This document shows positions 44,044-52,359 of a stretch of DNA of 64,000 nt, one piece after another; the first letter of the stretch is position 1; the number at the start of each line of letters is the position of its first letter. Origin of the DNA: JAKVBK01 sp022447275 (GTDB lineage Bacteria > Pseudomonadota > Alphaproteobacteria > Rhodobacterales > Rhodobacteraceae); the NCBI GenBank assembly GCA_047125605.1, contig CP138932.1, positions 1,674,001-1,738,000 of the forward strand. The letters are read 5' to 3'. The notes under the pieces are model-generated. The model did no database searches, was not told where the DNA came from, and saw nothing but the letters and a program-made list of their open reading frames with translations. Made by a program: the position numbers and the translations under genes.

Positions 44044-45687
44044 TTACATCATGCCACCCATGCCGCCCATGTCGGGCATGCCGCCTGCCGGTGCCGCGCC
44101 TTCCTTGGCGGGCTTGTCGGCGACCATGGCTTCGGTGGTGATGAGCAGCGAAGCAACCGATGCCGCATCTTCCAGAGCCGTCCGGACAACCTTGGCCGGG
44201 TCGATCACGCCGAAGGAGAACATGTCGCCATATTCTTCCGTCTGGGCATTGAAGCCGAAGGTGTCGTCGCCGCTCTCGCGGACCTTGCCTGCCACAACGG
44301 CACCGTCAACACCGGCATTCTCGGCGATCTGGCGCATCGGCGCTTCGATGGCGCGGCGCACGATGGCGATACCCGCGTCCTGATCGGAGTTTGCACCGGT
44401 CAGACCTTCGAGCGCTTTGCCGCCCTGAACCAGAGCAACACCGCCGCCGACGACAACGCCTTCCTGCACAGCTGCCCGGGTGGCATTCAGAGCATCGTCA
44501 ACACGGTCCTTGCGCTCTTTCACTTCCACTTCGGTCATGCCACCGACGCGGATCACGGCAACACCGCCGGCCAGCTTGGCCACGCGCTCTTGCAGCTTCT
44601 CACGGTCGTAATCGGAAGTGGTTTCCTCGATCTGGTTGCGGATCTGGGCCACGCGGGCTTCGATCTCGGCCTTCTCGCCGGAACCATCAACGATGGTTGT
44701 CTCGTCCTTGGTGATCTGGATCTTCTTGGCAGAGCCGAGCATTTCCATGGTCACGTTCTCGAGCTTCATGCCGAGATCTTCGGAGATCACCTGACCGCCG
44801 GTCAGGATCGCGATGTCCTGCAGCATGGCTTTGCGGCGGTCGCCGAAGCCCGGTGCCTTGACGGCTGCGATCTTCAGACCGCCGCGCAGCTTGTTCACAA
44901 CCAGCGTTGCCAGCGCTTCGCCTTCCACGTCTTCCGCGATGATCAGTAAAGGCTTTTGGGACTGGATGACCTGCTCGAGCAGCGGCACCATCGGCTGCAG
45001 AGAGGACAGCTTCTTCTCGTGCAGCAGCACGATGCAGTCTTCCAGCTCTGCAATCATCTTGTCAGGGTTGGTGACGAAGTAGGGGCTCAGGTAGCCGCGA
45101 TCGAACTGCATGCCTTCGACAACCTCAGTCTCGGTCTCCAGGCCTTTGTTCTCTTCGACAGTGATCACGCCCTCGTTGCCAACCTTCTGCATCGCGTCAG
45201 AAATCTGGCGGCCGATTTCGGCTTCACCGTTGGCGGAGATGGTGCCAACTTGTGCAACTTCGTCGGAGTCCTTCACTTCGCGTGCGGACGCTTTGATCGA
45301 CTCGATGACCTTCGCAACGGCCATGTCGACACCGCGCTTGATGTCCATCGGGTTCATGCCGGCAGCAACCGACTTGAGACCTTCGCGCACGATGGCCTGC
45401 GCCAGAACCGTGGCGGTGGTGGTGCCGTCGCCGGCCTCGTCATTGGTGCGGGAAGCCACTTCCTTCACCATCTGGGCGCCCATGTTCTCGAACTTGTCTT
45501 CCAGCTCGATCTCTTTGGCAACGGACACGCCGTCCTTGGTGATGCGCGGTGCGCCGAAGGACTTTTCGATGACCACGTTACGGCCTTTGGGGCCCAGGGT
45601 CACTTTCACGGCATCGGCCAGAACATTGACACCGTTCAGCATGCGATTGCGGGCGTCGGTATCGAACTTGACGTCTTTAGCAGCCAT
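44044..45687 (-). CDS. groEL: chaperonin GroEL (60 kDa)
   Basis: 547 aa, full length. Starts AAKDVKFDTDARNRMLNGVN. It contains the ATP-binding VTLGPKGRNVV and NDEAGDGTTTATVLAQA, the family signature AAVQEGVVVGGG and the Gly-Met C-terminal repeat (GGMPDMGGMGGMM). The 14-mer ring encloses unfolded proteins with GroES as lid. AAGGAG precedes the ATG. It is transcribed with groES 50 bp upstream, under a CIRCE element. Confidence 0.99.
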   Translation of the reverse strand: MAAKDVKFDTDARNRMLNGVNVLADAVKVTLGPKGRNVVIEKSFGAPRITKDGVSVAKEIELEDKFENMGAQMVKEVASRTNDEAGDGTTTATVLAQAIVREGLKSVAAGMNPMDIKRGVDMAVAKVIESIKASAREVKDSDEVAQVGTISANGEAEIGRQISDAMQKVGNEGVITVEENKGLETETEVVEGMQFDRGYLSPYFVTNPDKMIAELEDCIVLLHEKKLSSLQPMVPLLEQVIQSQKPLLIIAEDVEGEALATLVVNKLRGGLKIAAVKAPGFGDRRKAMLQDIAILTGGQVISEDLGMKLENVTMEMLGSAKKIQITKDETTIVDGSGEKAEIEARVAQIRNQIEETTSDYDREKLQERVAKLAGGVAVIRVGGMTEVEVKERKDRVDDALNATRAAVQEGVVVGGGVALVQGGKALEGLTGANSDQDAGIAIVRRAIEAPMRQIAENAGVDGAVVAGKVRESGDDTFGFNAQTEEYGDMFSFGVIDPAKVVRTALEDAASVASLLITTEAMVADKPAKEGAAPAGGMPDMGGMGGMM

Positions 45688-45737
45688 TTTGCTACTCCTT
45701 GAAATTCTTAAGTTTGGTCAGGAAAAAGCGGATGGGA

Positions 45738-46025
45738 TCAGGAAATGATGCCCAGAACGTCGCTTTCCTTCATGATCAGCAGCTCTTCGCCGTCGACCGT
45801 GACTTCAGTGCCAGACCACTTGCCAAACAGGACCTTGTCGCCTTCTGCAACAGCCATCGGGATCAGCTCGCCGCTGTCCTTGCGCGCGCCTTCACCGGCG
45901 GCGACGATCATGCCCTCGGCGGGCTTTTCCTTGGCGCTGTCGGGGATTATCAGGCCACCGGCTGTCTTTTCTTCGGATTCGACGCGACGGACCAGAACTC
46001 GGTCGTGAAGCGGTTTGAAAGCCAT
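45738..46025 (-). CDS. groES: co-chaperonin GroES (10 kDa)
   Basis: 95 aa. FKPLHDRVLVRRVESEEKTA is the canonical GroES signature, followed by the mobile-loop region TAGGLIIPDSAKEKPAEG and the C-terminal SDVLGII. It forms the heptameric cap of GroEL. CAAGGAG sits 8 nt before the ATG at 46025; in-frame codons upstream run into the CIRCE region and are rejected. Confidence 0.99.
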   Translation of the reverse strand: MAFKPLHDRVLVRRVESEEKTAGGLIIPDSAKEKPAEGMIVAAGEGARKDSGELIPMAVAEGDKVLFGKWSGTEVTVDGEELLIMKESDVLGIIS

Positions 46026-46060
46026 CAGAGACACTCCTTGGATTCTCTTGTTGAACCTCA

Positions 46061-46087
46061 TTATCACTCAAACTCAGTGAGTGCTAA
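46061..46087 (-). promoter_or_regulatory. CIRCE operator of groESL (HrcA binding site) with a possible promoter
   Basis: TTATCACTC (46061-46069), a 9-nt spacer and GAGTGCTAA (46079-46087) match the CIRCE consensus TTAGCACTC-N9-GAGTGCTAA with one mismatch. It lies 35 bp upstream of groES. Just upstream on the minus strand is TTGACG (46118-46123), 17 bp from TAAGTA (46095-46100), a possible -35/-10 pair with a good -35 and a weak -10. HrcA bound here would repress groESL until heat or misfolding stress; hrcA itself is not in the window. Confidence 0.9.
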
Positions 46088-46605
46088 CGGTCGCTACTTA
46101 GGCAAAGCACTCCCCGCCGTCAACCGGCTCAAGCCCAAATTTAACGGGAAACTTCGCTGCAGCGCAGCACTCGTCAACCTACCGTGTGAATAAGACCAGA
46201 AACTCGAGGACCACCTTAGGATGCCCCCGAGAACTGACTGCCGACACTCACGTTCAGAGCGCATAAATATTGGGCTGCGCCTTGTTGCTTAGGCGATAAA
46301 CCAGGGATATGCGCTTTGTGCATATGGAAATTATACATGCAAAATTTGATGTATGTTTGATATGGGTAGCGTCTCAGTTTTCCTGTTTGCGCCCACCACC
46401 CAAGCGCGGCATCTGTCAAACTCTGCCCCGGTTGTTGCACTCGACCTGCCGCGCTCGAGCTCCTCACTCGTAAACCATATGCTGTCGCAAGCCAGACATT
46501 TGTGCGTGTTCGATGATCTGGACACCGCGCTCCAATAACCTCGGGGCGGATTTCCACGCCCCTCGAACGCCGCCCCAATCCAAGGAAGCGTAGTACTTTC
46601 TTGGC
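46088..46605. other. about 500 bp AT-richer sequence upstream of groES, no confident gene
   Basis: Base composition drops relative to neighbours (for example GGAAATTATACATGCAAAAT near 46326). Minus-strand frames at 46216-46623 and 46331-46615, and a plus-strand frame at 46353-46538, are open but show no recognisable motif and overlap one another. The region is the left part of the decayed island ending at ppaC. Remnant coding sequence is likely, but I cannot name it. Confidence 0.45.
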
Positions 46606-46716
46606 AGGCGCGCAAAAATACACTAAGCGATAATTCTGATTACGACGCTCGTTTTCGGTGACAAGGCCGCCGACACCGACTCAAATGGCTTGCCCCTCGC
46701 TTGGGCATGGTTTCTT
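46606..46716 (+). pseudogene. degenerate duplicate of the ppaC leader and first ~26 codons
   Basis: This 111-bp block aligns without gaps to 48353-48463, the 33-bp leader and start of the Mn-pyrophosphatase gene, with about 21 mismatches by hand count (roughly 81 % identity). The translated copy reads TTLVFGDKAADTDSNGLPLA against TTLVFGHKSPDTDSTGSPLA in the real gene. The start codon has become ATT and the active-site His of FGHK is Asp. Similarity ends abruptly at about 46716, where unrelated sequence begins. Confidence 0.85.
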
Positions 46717-46772
46717 ATCCCTCGAACACCCCACACTTGTTCATGGGTTTTTGGGCAGACTGTTCTCAAGCG

Positions 46773-47088
46773 TTAGTTAAGAAGCATGTCCTTCAGCGCG
46801 ACATATTCCAGCCGCATTTCCTTGACTTTAAGGTAATGTCGCTTGTTGCGCCGCACCACCCGCCAGCCAGTTTTTCCCGGCTTCAAGGAACTCTTTTAAC
46901 CCAGAAAGCTATAGGCGATCATCAATATCCTCAAGGCAGCACAATGCAGGCATGCTCTCCCCGCCCTGGAAAAAAGCTAGGACAAGCCTGATCTTCGCCT
47001 TGGCAGAGTACTGTTTGCGTGTCTTTCGCTTGTTACCCCTAACCAATTTGTCAGCGGCGTCCTTCAATGCTCCGGATTTCTTGTTCAT
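46773..47088 (-). pseudogene. IS3-family transposase orfA remnant
   Basis: From an ATG at 47088 (GGAG upstream) the frame reads TRKQYSAKAKIRLVLAFFQG and ESMPALCCLEDIDDRL before an in-frame stop. It resumes with LKEFLEAGKNWLAGGAAQQA and, after a frameshift, VKEMRLEYVALKDMLLN. These match the order of an IS3-type OrfA: HTH region, KEFLEAGKKRLAG, then the leucine-zipper-like VKxLRxExxxLK. No orfB follows, and the element abuts the truncated ppaC copy. TGTCCGGTGG (near 47148) could be a surviving terminal repeat, but its partner was not found. Confidence 0.8.
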
Positions 47089-47252
47089 CTGCGCTCCATA
47101 ATAGCTTCGATGAGCCAGGAATCCTCTGTTGCTAAAACACCTAAAGCTGTCCGGTGGGTGCCGAGGTCAGGCAAACGTGCGCAGCTCTTTTTTTAAGAAG
47201 GCTTTGCGGCAAAAGGTGCTAATGAATTTAGTTAATTGTCCGTCGTAAGACT

Positions 47253-47462
47253 TCAAGAATTACGCCACGCTGGACCTACAACTTCAGCCTCCTCAGAGAA
47301 ACATGCATGAATCAAAGACACCTGCTGCGAGGCCTGCATGCTGAGTTCCTTGCTGGCAATAACTTCCGCTTTTTCCAAAACTTTGTGTAGCTCTGGTAGT
47401 TCGTTACTTGCAGCAAAATTACGCAGATCATTTAGTACGTCTAATATCCATTGATTGTGCAT
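47253..47462 (-). CDS. small conserved-looking protein, 69 aa
   Basis: Starts MHNQWILDVLNDLRNFAASN. Amphipathic helical, acidic, no signal peptide. The body ELPELHKVLEKAEVIASKEL resembles short proteins I recall from Rhodobacteraceae (pattern WI-DVL-DLR-FA), function unknown. AAAGAGAG precedes the ATG by about 8 nt. It is the only intact-looking gene in the decayed 46.2-48.3 kb island, so it may be ancestral here or a survivor of a lost cluster. Confidence 0.6.
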   Translation of the reverse strand: MHNQWILDVLNDLRNFAASNELPELHKVLEKAEVIASKELSMQASQQVSLIHACFSEEAEVVGPAWRNS

Positions 47463-47605
47463 TTTAAAACTCTCTTTCAGCTGGCTACGGCCCCTCGCAA
47501 ACGGTTGCAGTAATTGTATAGTGCAGAATTCCGACTTTTTGGTTAAAAGACGCTTAACAAAATCTTGAACAAAGTTTGCGCCGCTCGATCCTTTGGATTG
47601 GGCGG

Positions 47606-48245
47606 ACCATTGTTAGGGGCGGCACGCGGGAAGAGCACCTGACGTTCCAAATGGGCGGCAACAACGAGGTGACCCTGCTCAACCACTATCCTTCAAACGA
47701 CCGCTACGTTGTCGAGGAGGTGATCTTGCCAGGAGCCAAACCTTCAAAATGACCAAGGAAACTTTCGGAGATGCGCAGGATGATCTTTTGGTCGGGCGGT
47801 CGGTGGTTGATTATCTCAAGGCAAGGATGGCCATGATTATCTGATCGCTGGTGAAAGTAATGACGTTTTGTTCAGTAACAGCGGTGATGACACGCTGATT
47901 GGGCAAACAAGGAGCGACCATCTGCGCGGCGGTGACAGGGCAGATAGATACATTCTGAATGCAGGCGATAAGAAGGATTTTATCATCGAGCATGACGGCA
48001 TTGAAGTCCTGAGCTCGGTCTGTGTTGTAGTGTTCAACGATATCACTAATACATCCGATCTAACGCTTTCTAACGTCGCCGAAAGTAGCGCGGCATGGCA
48101 GGGCTCTTTGTTGATCGAGGTTGGCGGGACCAGCGATAGTGTACGGGTCCAACATCATTTTGCTTCCAACGATAGATACAAAATGGAGCAGATCGAACTT
48201 GGCGACGGAACTGTTTACCAAGTGAATAAGCTTGCCATCGTCTGA
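47606..48245 (+). pseudogene. frameshifted RTX / haemolysin-type calcium-binding protein remnant
   Basis: Two fragments are readable. First, HLTFQMGGNNEVTLLNHYPS followed by NDRYVVEEVILP, a haemolysin-type calcium-binding-related domain, ending at a stop at 47750-47752. Second, after ATGACCAAGG, RTX-like turns appear across a frameshift near 47820: FGDAQDDLLVGRS, DGHDYLIAGESNDVLFSNSG, DDTLIGQTRSDHLRGGDRAD. Then comes a second related domain (SLLIEVGGTSDSVRVQHHF; MEQIELGDGTVYQVN) to the stop at 48245. The glycine-Asp nonapeptides are degenerate. It is the C-terminal part of a type I-secreted RTX protein; the N-terminal part and secretion genes are absent. Confidence 0.8.
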
Positions 48246-48352
48246 TCGCAGTCTTGGTCACAAAATAATATGGTTTAAGCAGCGGTCTGCACCTCAATCC
48301 TCCTGACACTTTGAGCGAACGCCCCTTTCGCGGTCGGCAACTTGGGCCTATA

Positions 48353-48463
48353 AGGCGCGCGAAAATACCCTGAGAGGCAATTGCAATGACGACGCTCGTT
48401 TTCGGTCACAAGTCCCCCGACACCGATTCCACTGGCTCCCCCCTCGCTTGGGCCTGGTATCTG
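48353..48463 (+). repeat. parent copy of the 111-bp duplicated segment (ppaC leader and start)
   Basis: This segment, spanning the ppaC leader and first codons, is the intact counterpart of the degenerate block at 46606-46716. The two direct repeats enclose 1.64 kb that holds the IS3 and RTX remnants. Confidence 0.85.
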
Positions 48464-49297
48464 AATACCCAAGGCGGTGATGCAGAGGCTGTGTTGCTGG
48501 GCGAGCCCAACACGGAAGCTGCCTGGATGCTGGAAAGGTGGGATCTGCCAAAGCCCCGGATCATTGAGGATGTAGCCGCAGACGCACCCGTCGTGATCGT
48601 GGACACCAACAACCCAGCCGAACTGCCGAGCGCAATCAATGACGCCGACATCCGCGCCATCATCGACCACCACAAGCTTGTTGGCGGGTTGGAAACCAAG
48701 CGCCCGATCGACATCACAGTGCGTCCGCTGGCCTGCACTGCAACCATCATGGATGACCTGATGGCAGGGGTGGAGCGCCCCGACTGGGTGAAGGGCGTAA
48801 TGCTCACCTGCATCCTTTCGGATACGCTGGAATTCCGCTCTCCCACCACCACGGCCCATGACAAGGCCGTAGCCGAACGTCTGGCCGGCGAATTGGGCAT
48901 CGACATGGTCAGCTATGCAGCGGAAATGTTTGCCGCCAAATCCGACGTCTCCGCATTTTCGGACGCTGACCTGATCCGGATGGACAGCAAGGCGTACGAA
49001 GTGGACGGTGTGAAATTCCGCGTCTCAGTTCTGGAAACAACCGCCCCAGAGATCCCGCTGGACCGCAAGGACAGCCTGATGGACACTATGACGACCGTCT
49101 GCGCCGAGGATGGCGTCGATCAGGTTGCGCTCTTTGTGGTAGATATCCTCAAGGAAGAGGCCACGCTTTTGATCCCCAACGACGTGCTCAAGGGCGTAGC
49201 TGAGAAAAGCTTTGGCGCCACGGTCGAAGGCGACACAATCGTGCTGCCCGGCATCATGTCCCGCAAAAAGCAGATTATCCCGAACCTCAAGGTTTGA
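48386..49297 (+). CDS. ppaC: manganese-dependent inorganic pyrophosphatase (DHH family, family II)
   Basis: 303 aa. Hydrolyses pyrophosphate to drive biosynthesis. The metal-binding motifs are FGHKSPDTDS (residues 6-15), VVIVDTNN (about 70) and IDHHK, the DHH motif (about 93-96). The C-terminal DHHA2 domain ends with GVAEKSFGATVEGDTIVLPG and the Arg-Lys-Lys substrate-binding SRKKQIIP. GAGAGG precedes the ATG. The duplicated, decayed copy of its 5' end lies 1.7 kb upstream. A terminator follows at 49327. Confidence 0.97.
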   Translation: MTTLVFGHKSPDTDSTGSPLAWAWYLNTQGGDAEAVLLGEPNTEAAWMLERWDLPKPRIIEDVAADAPVVIVDTNNPAELPSAINDADIRAIIDHHKLVGGLETKRPIDITVRPLACTATIMDDLMAGVERPDWVKGVMLTCILSDTLEFRSPTTTAHDKAVAERLAGELGIDMVSYAAEMFAAKSDVSAFSDADLIRMDSKAYEVDGVKFRVSVLETTAPEIPLDRKDSLMDTMTTVCAEDGVDQVALFVVDILKEEATLLIPNDVLKGVAEKSFGATVEGDTIVLPGIMSRKKQIIPNLKV

Positions 49298-49712
49298 GGT
49301 CAAAACCTCCATATCTGGAAAGCTCGGGGCGTGTGCATCAGCACGCCCTTTTTTCGTTCCTGACCCTCAGGTGCATTCAGCCAAAAGGACCTTGCAACGT
49401 TGACGAGCAAGCTGCGCTTAGTTTCCAGAAGGGGCGCTCCACAAAAGGCTCTGACATGCCGAAGCATATTCTAGCACCTGAGATCACACTGTCAGAGACC
49501 ACACAGGGAACAGCACCCCCCTCTGTGCCACTGCCACGGGCAGCACCCAAAGGGCCGTCGCCGCAGTCCAATCCTGATTAGAAATCGGATGTTGCCTAGG
49601 CGACACCTGAGCAACAGAAAACGCCCGCGGGAAAACTGGCCTCAGCGTGCCAAAGATGAAACAAGGGTAGCGACCAGCCGCCCTTTCCTTATGGTTCACC
49701 TACGGAGACCCC
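49298..49712. other. 415-bp gap after ppaC, with one doubtful 41-codon ORF
   Basis: Besides the ppaC terminator, a short plus-strand frame at 49456-49581 (starts MPKHILAPEITLSETT, Pro/Ser-rich end) has only a weak AAAGG upstream and no recognisable homologue. The remainder should hold the promoter for the HAD hydrolase gene. Confidence 0.4.
49327..49354 (+). terminator. rho-independent terminator of ppaC
   Basis: GGGCGTG (49327-49333) pairs with CACGCCC (49342-49348) through an 8-nt loop and is followed directly by TTTTTT. It is 29 nt past the ppaC stop. Confidence 0.9.
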
Positions 49713-50594
49713 ATGACTGAGATCATCGAAAGCCTTGCACAGCTCAACGGCCGCTACGACGCCGCCTTTGTAGATCTGTGGGGATGTGTGCACAATGGGG
49801 TCGCTGCCTATCCGGCAGCCGTCGCAGCGCTGCAGGCGTTTAGGGCCGAGGGCGGGAAGGTCGTTCTTGTGACCAATGCCCCGCGCCATCGCGCCGCTGT
49901 GGGCGTCCACCTTCAGCAGCTTGGCGTGCCAGAAGATGCATATGACATCATTGCCACCTCAGGCGACAGCGCACGCTATGCGCTGTTCACCGGGGCCGTC
50001 GGCGAGAAAGTGTATTTCATTGGCCAGCCCCATGATCGGGCCTTCTTCGACCCCTTGCACATTGTCACGGACCCCGCGCCGATCATCCAAGTCCCGCTGA
50101 CGGAGGCCGAGGGCATTGTTTGCACCGGCCCGTTCGATCCGATGGTCGATCCAGACGTAAACCGGCCTGATTTTCTCTATGCCAAGACAAAGGGGCTGAA
50201 GCTGCTTTGCGCCAACCCTGACATCGTGGTTGATCGCGGTGAAACCCGGGAATGGTGTGCCGGTGCGCTGGCCGAGCTTTACACCGATATGGGCGGGGAA
50301 AGCCTTTATTTCGGCAAGCCGCATCCCCCGATTTATGATCTGGCGCGGCGGCGTCTGGCGGAGGTGGGCGGAAAGCCCGACTCAGAGATCATCTGTATTG
50401 GCGACGGCATCGGCACAGATGTGGCTGGCGCCATGGGCGAGGGCCTTGATGCCCTGCTAATCACAGGCGGGCTTGCCGCACAAGAAACCGGCACCGCCAT
50501 GACCCCAGAAGCCCAACCAAACGGTATCCTGCTATCCGGCTATGTGGACGCACACCAGAGTGCGCCGCGCTATGCCATCGGTTTCCTGCGCTAA
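49713..50594 (+). CDS. HAD-superfamily class IIA hydrolase (TIGR01459 type)
   Basis: 293 aa. The nucleophile motif I is FVDLWGCVHNG (about residues 19-29), motif II is VVLVTNAP, and the C-terminal motif IV region is IICIGDGIGTDVAGAMGEGL. The cap has YFGKPHPPIYDLARRRL. This is the NagD-like class IIA group; TIGR01459 members are typical of Alphaproteobacteria and dephosphorylate an unidentified small phosphate ester. CTACGGAG precedes the ATG. Confidence 0.9.
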   Translation: MTEIIESLAQLNGRYDAAFVDLWGCVHNGVAAYPAAVAALQAFRAEGGKVVLVTNAPRHRAAVGVHLQQLGVPEDAYDIIATSGDSARYALFTGAVGEKVYFIGQPHDRAFFDPLHIVTDPAPIIQVPLTEAEGIVCTGPFDPMVDPDVNRPDFLYAKTKGLKLLCANPDIVVDRGETREWCAGALAELYTDMGGESLYFGKPHPPIYDLARRRLAEVGGKPDSEIICIGDGIGTDVAGAMGEGLDALLITGGLAAQETGTAMTPEAQPNGILLSGYVDAHQSAPRYAIGFLR

Positions 50595-50706
50595 TCGCCT
50601 CGCAATAAAATTGCGAAAAATGACCCCAGAAGTGGATTATTCTTTCCTTCTGCATTGCAGCACGGCCCTGAATGCACTACCTATCTAGCGCAGGAGGACA
50701 GATGCC

Positions 50707-51150
50707 ATGCTCGACAATATGCCCCGCGGGACAATCTGTATCGAAGATCTCGAGATCGGAATGATCCGTGATCTTTCAAAAGTCGTGACGGATGAAGACA
50801 TTGAGATGTTTGCTCAGGTCTCCACCGACCGAAACCCCGTGCACCTCGATGACGACTACGCACGGGATACGATCTTTGAGGGCCGCATCGCCCACGGCAT
50901 GCTAACGGCCGGTCTGATCTCGGCTGTGATCGGCGAGCAACTGCCGGGGCATGGCACAGTGTATCTGAGCCAATCCCTTAAATTCATGGCGCCTGTACGC
51001 CCGGGAGACCGGGTAACGGCTGAGGTGGAAGTGCTGGACATCGAGCATTCTCGTCGCCGTGTGCAGCTGGGCACCCGCTGCCTCGTGGATGGCAAACCAG
51101 TTCTGAAGGGCGAGGCAACTGTTCTGGCGCCCTCACGCAAGTTCGACTGA
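50707..51150 (+). CDS. MaoC family (R)-specific enoyl-CoA hydratase
   Basis: 147 aa hotdog-fold protein. The hydratase-2 motif is visible as FAQVSTDRNPVHLDDDYAR and FEGRIAHGMLTAGLISAVIG, with the catalytic Asp and His. It hydrates trans-2-enoyl-CoA to (R)-3-hydroxyacyl-CoA, as PhaJ does for polyhydroxyalkanoate supply. CAGGAGG lies about 11 nt before the ATG. It precedes ribF by about 130 bp on the same strand. Confidence 0.92.
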   Translation: MLDNMPRGTICIEDLEIGMIRDLSKVVTDEDIEMFAQVSTDRNPVHLDDDYARDTIFEGRIAHGMLTAGLISAVIGEQLPGHGTVYLSQSLKFMAPVRPGDRVTAEVEVLDIEHSRRRVQLGTRCLVDGKPVLKGEATVLAPSRKFD

Positions 51151-51278
51151 CTAAATCCAAGCAAGTTTGAAGGGTCAGCGCCCCCGGTGTGCGGGCGCAG
51201 GCCCTCTCGATGCGCACCATGCCAAACCAACGCCAAGTGCCTGTTGCACCTGACTGCGCCAAAGGCTAGGCCGTGATC

Positions 51279-52214
51279 ATGCGGATAATTCGAGCCCTCA
51301 GTGATGTTCTTGAGTCGGATCGCGGCGCGACAGCCGCGGTGGGCAATTTCGATGGCGTGCATCTGGGCCATCAGGCGGTGATCGATACGGCGCGCCGCGC
51401 CCGCCCCGAAGCGCCCTTGGCTGTTCTGACATTCGAGCCGCATCCCCGAAGCGTGTTTCAGCCCGATGCGCCCCCCTTTCGGCTGATGGACGCCCAGGCC
51501 AAGGCCCACAGGCTGGAAAAGCTGGGGGTCGACCTGCTGTTCGAACTCGCGTTCGATGACGTGCTGCGCGGCCTGTCTGACACAGACTTTTGCCAAAAAG
51601 TGCTCAGCGATGGGCTGGGGCTGTCTCATGTTACCGTGGGCGCGGATTTCCAGTTTGGAAAAGGCCGCAGTGGAAACAGCAAAAGCCTGCAACTCGCCGG
51701 TCCCGCCCTCGGCTTTGGTGTCACCATCGCCGATCTGGTGGCAGGAGACGGGGGCGCCGTATCCTCAACAGCGATCCGCACCGCCCTCAGCGAGGGTGAT
51801 CCACGCCGGGCTGCCAGCATGCTGGGTCATTGGCACCGAATTGAGGGCCCCGTCATTCACGGCGAGAAGCGCGGGCGCGAAATGGGCTTTCCCACCGCCA
51901 ACATGGATGTCTCGGACCGACATCTGCCAAAGCTGGGCGTCTATGCGGTGGTTGTCGATGTATTGGACGGCCCCCACGCCGGCAGCTACCACGGCGCCGC
52001 CAGCCTTGGGGTGCGCCCGATGTTTGGTGAGAACACCCCGAACCTCGAAACCTTCCTGTTTGATTTCGAAGGCGATCTCTACGGAGCCACGCTATCAATC
52101 GGGCTTGTCGCCTATCTGCGCCCCGAAATGACTTGGCAGGGCATCGAGAAATTGATCGCCCAAATGGACCAGGATTGCATCGATGCCCGCGCAATTCTGG
52201 CGCAGCTGATCTAG
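51279..52214 (+). CDS. ribF: bifunctional riboflavin kinase / FAD synthetase RibF
   Basis: 311 aa. The N-terminal nucleotidyltransferase has TAAVGNFDGVHLGHQAVID (about residues 20-38), EPHPRSVFQPD and VGADFQFGKGRSG, with SSTAIR. The C-terminal flavokinase has GEKRGREMGFPTANMD and LGVRPMFGENTPNLETFLFD. It converts riboflavin to FMN and FMN to FAD. The ATG at 51279 is preferred because AGG is 8-9 nt upstream; a GTG at 51273 is in frame. No FMN riboswitch was seen upstream. Confidence 0.95.
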   Translation: MRIIRALSDVLESDRGATAAVGNFDGVHLGHQAVIDTARRARPEAPLAVLTFEPHPRSVFQPDAPPFRLMDAQAKAHRLEKLGVDLLFELAFDDVLRGLSDTDFCQKVLSDGLGLSHVTVGADFQFGKGRSGNSKSLQLAGPALGFGVTIADLVAGDGGAVSSTAIRTALSEGDPRRAASMLGHWHRIEGPVIHGEKRGREMGFPTANMDVSDRHLPKLGVYAVVVDVLDGPHAGSYHGAASLGVRPMFGENTPNLETFLFDFEGDLYGATLSIGLVAYLRPEMTWQGIEKLIAQMDQDCIDARAILAQLI

Positions 52215-52234
52215 AACCTAACAGCGTGAAACAG

Positions 52235-52259
52235 AAAAATCCGGCGGTGCTCCCGCCGG
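52235..52259 (-). terminator. rho-independent terminator of the acyl-CoA synthetase gene
   Basis: Read on the minus strand, CCGGCGG (52253-52259) pairs with CCGCCGG (52241-52247) around a short loop and is followed by ATTTTT (52240-52235). It is about 100 nt past the synthetase stop and also sits 40 bp after ribF. Confidence 0.8.
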
Positions 52260-52359
52260 GCCTTGATGATCTGCGATCATGAGCGCCCCTGTTGGGCTGG
52301 TAAGCGAAACGGGGCGCGCCCCGTATCGCTGCCGCCGCGCATCCGGGCGCAGTGAGGGC

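Noticed and set aside
46606..48463. The two ppaC-like blocks as att sites of an integrated element
   Set aside because: At about 81 % identity and 111 bp they are too diverged and too long for a recent attachment-site duplication, and no recombinase is present.
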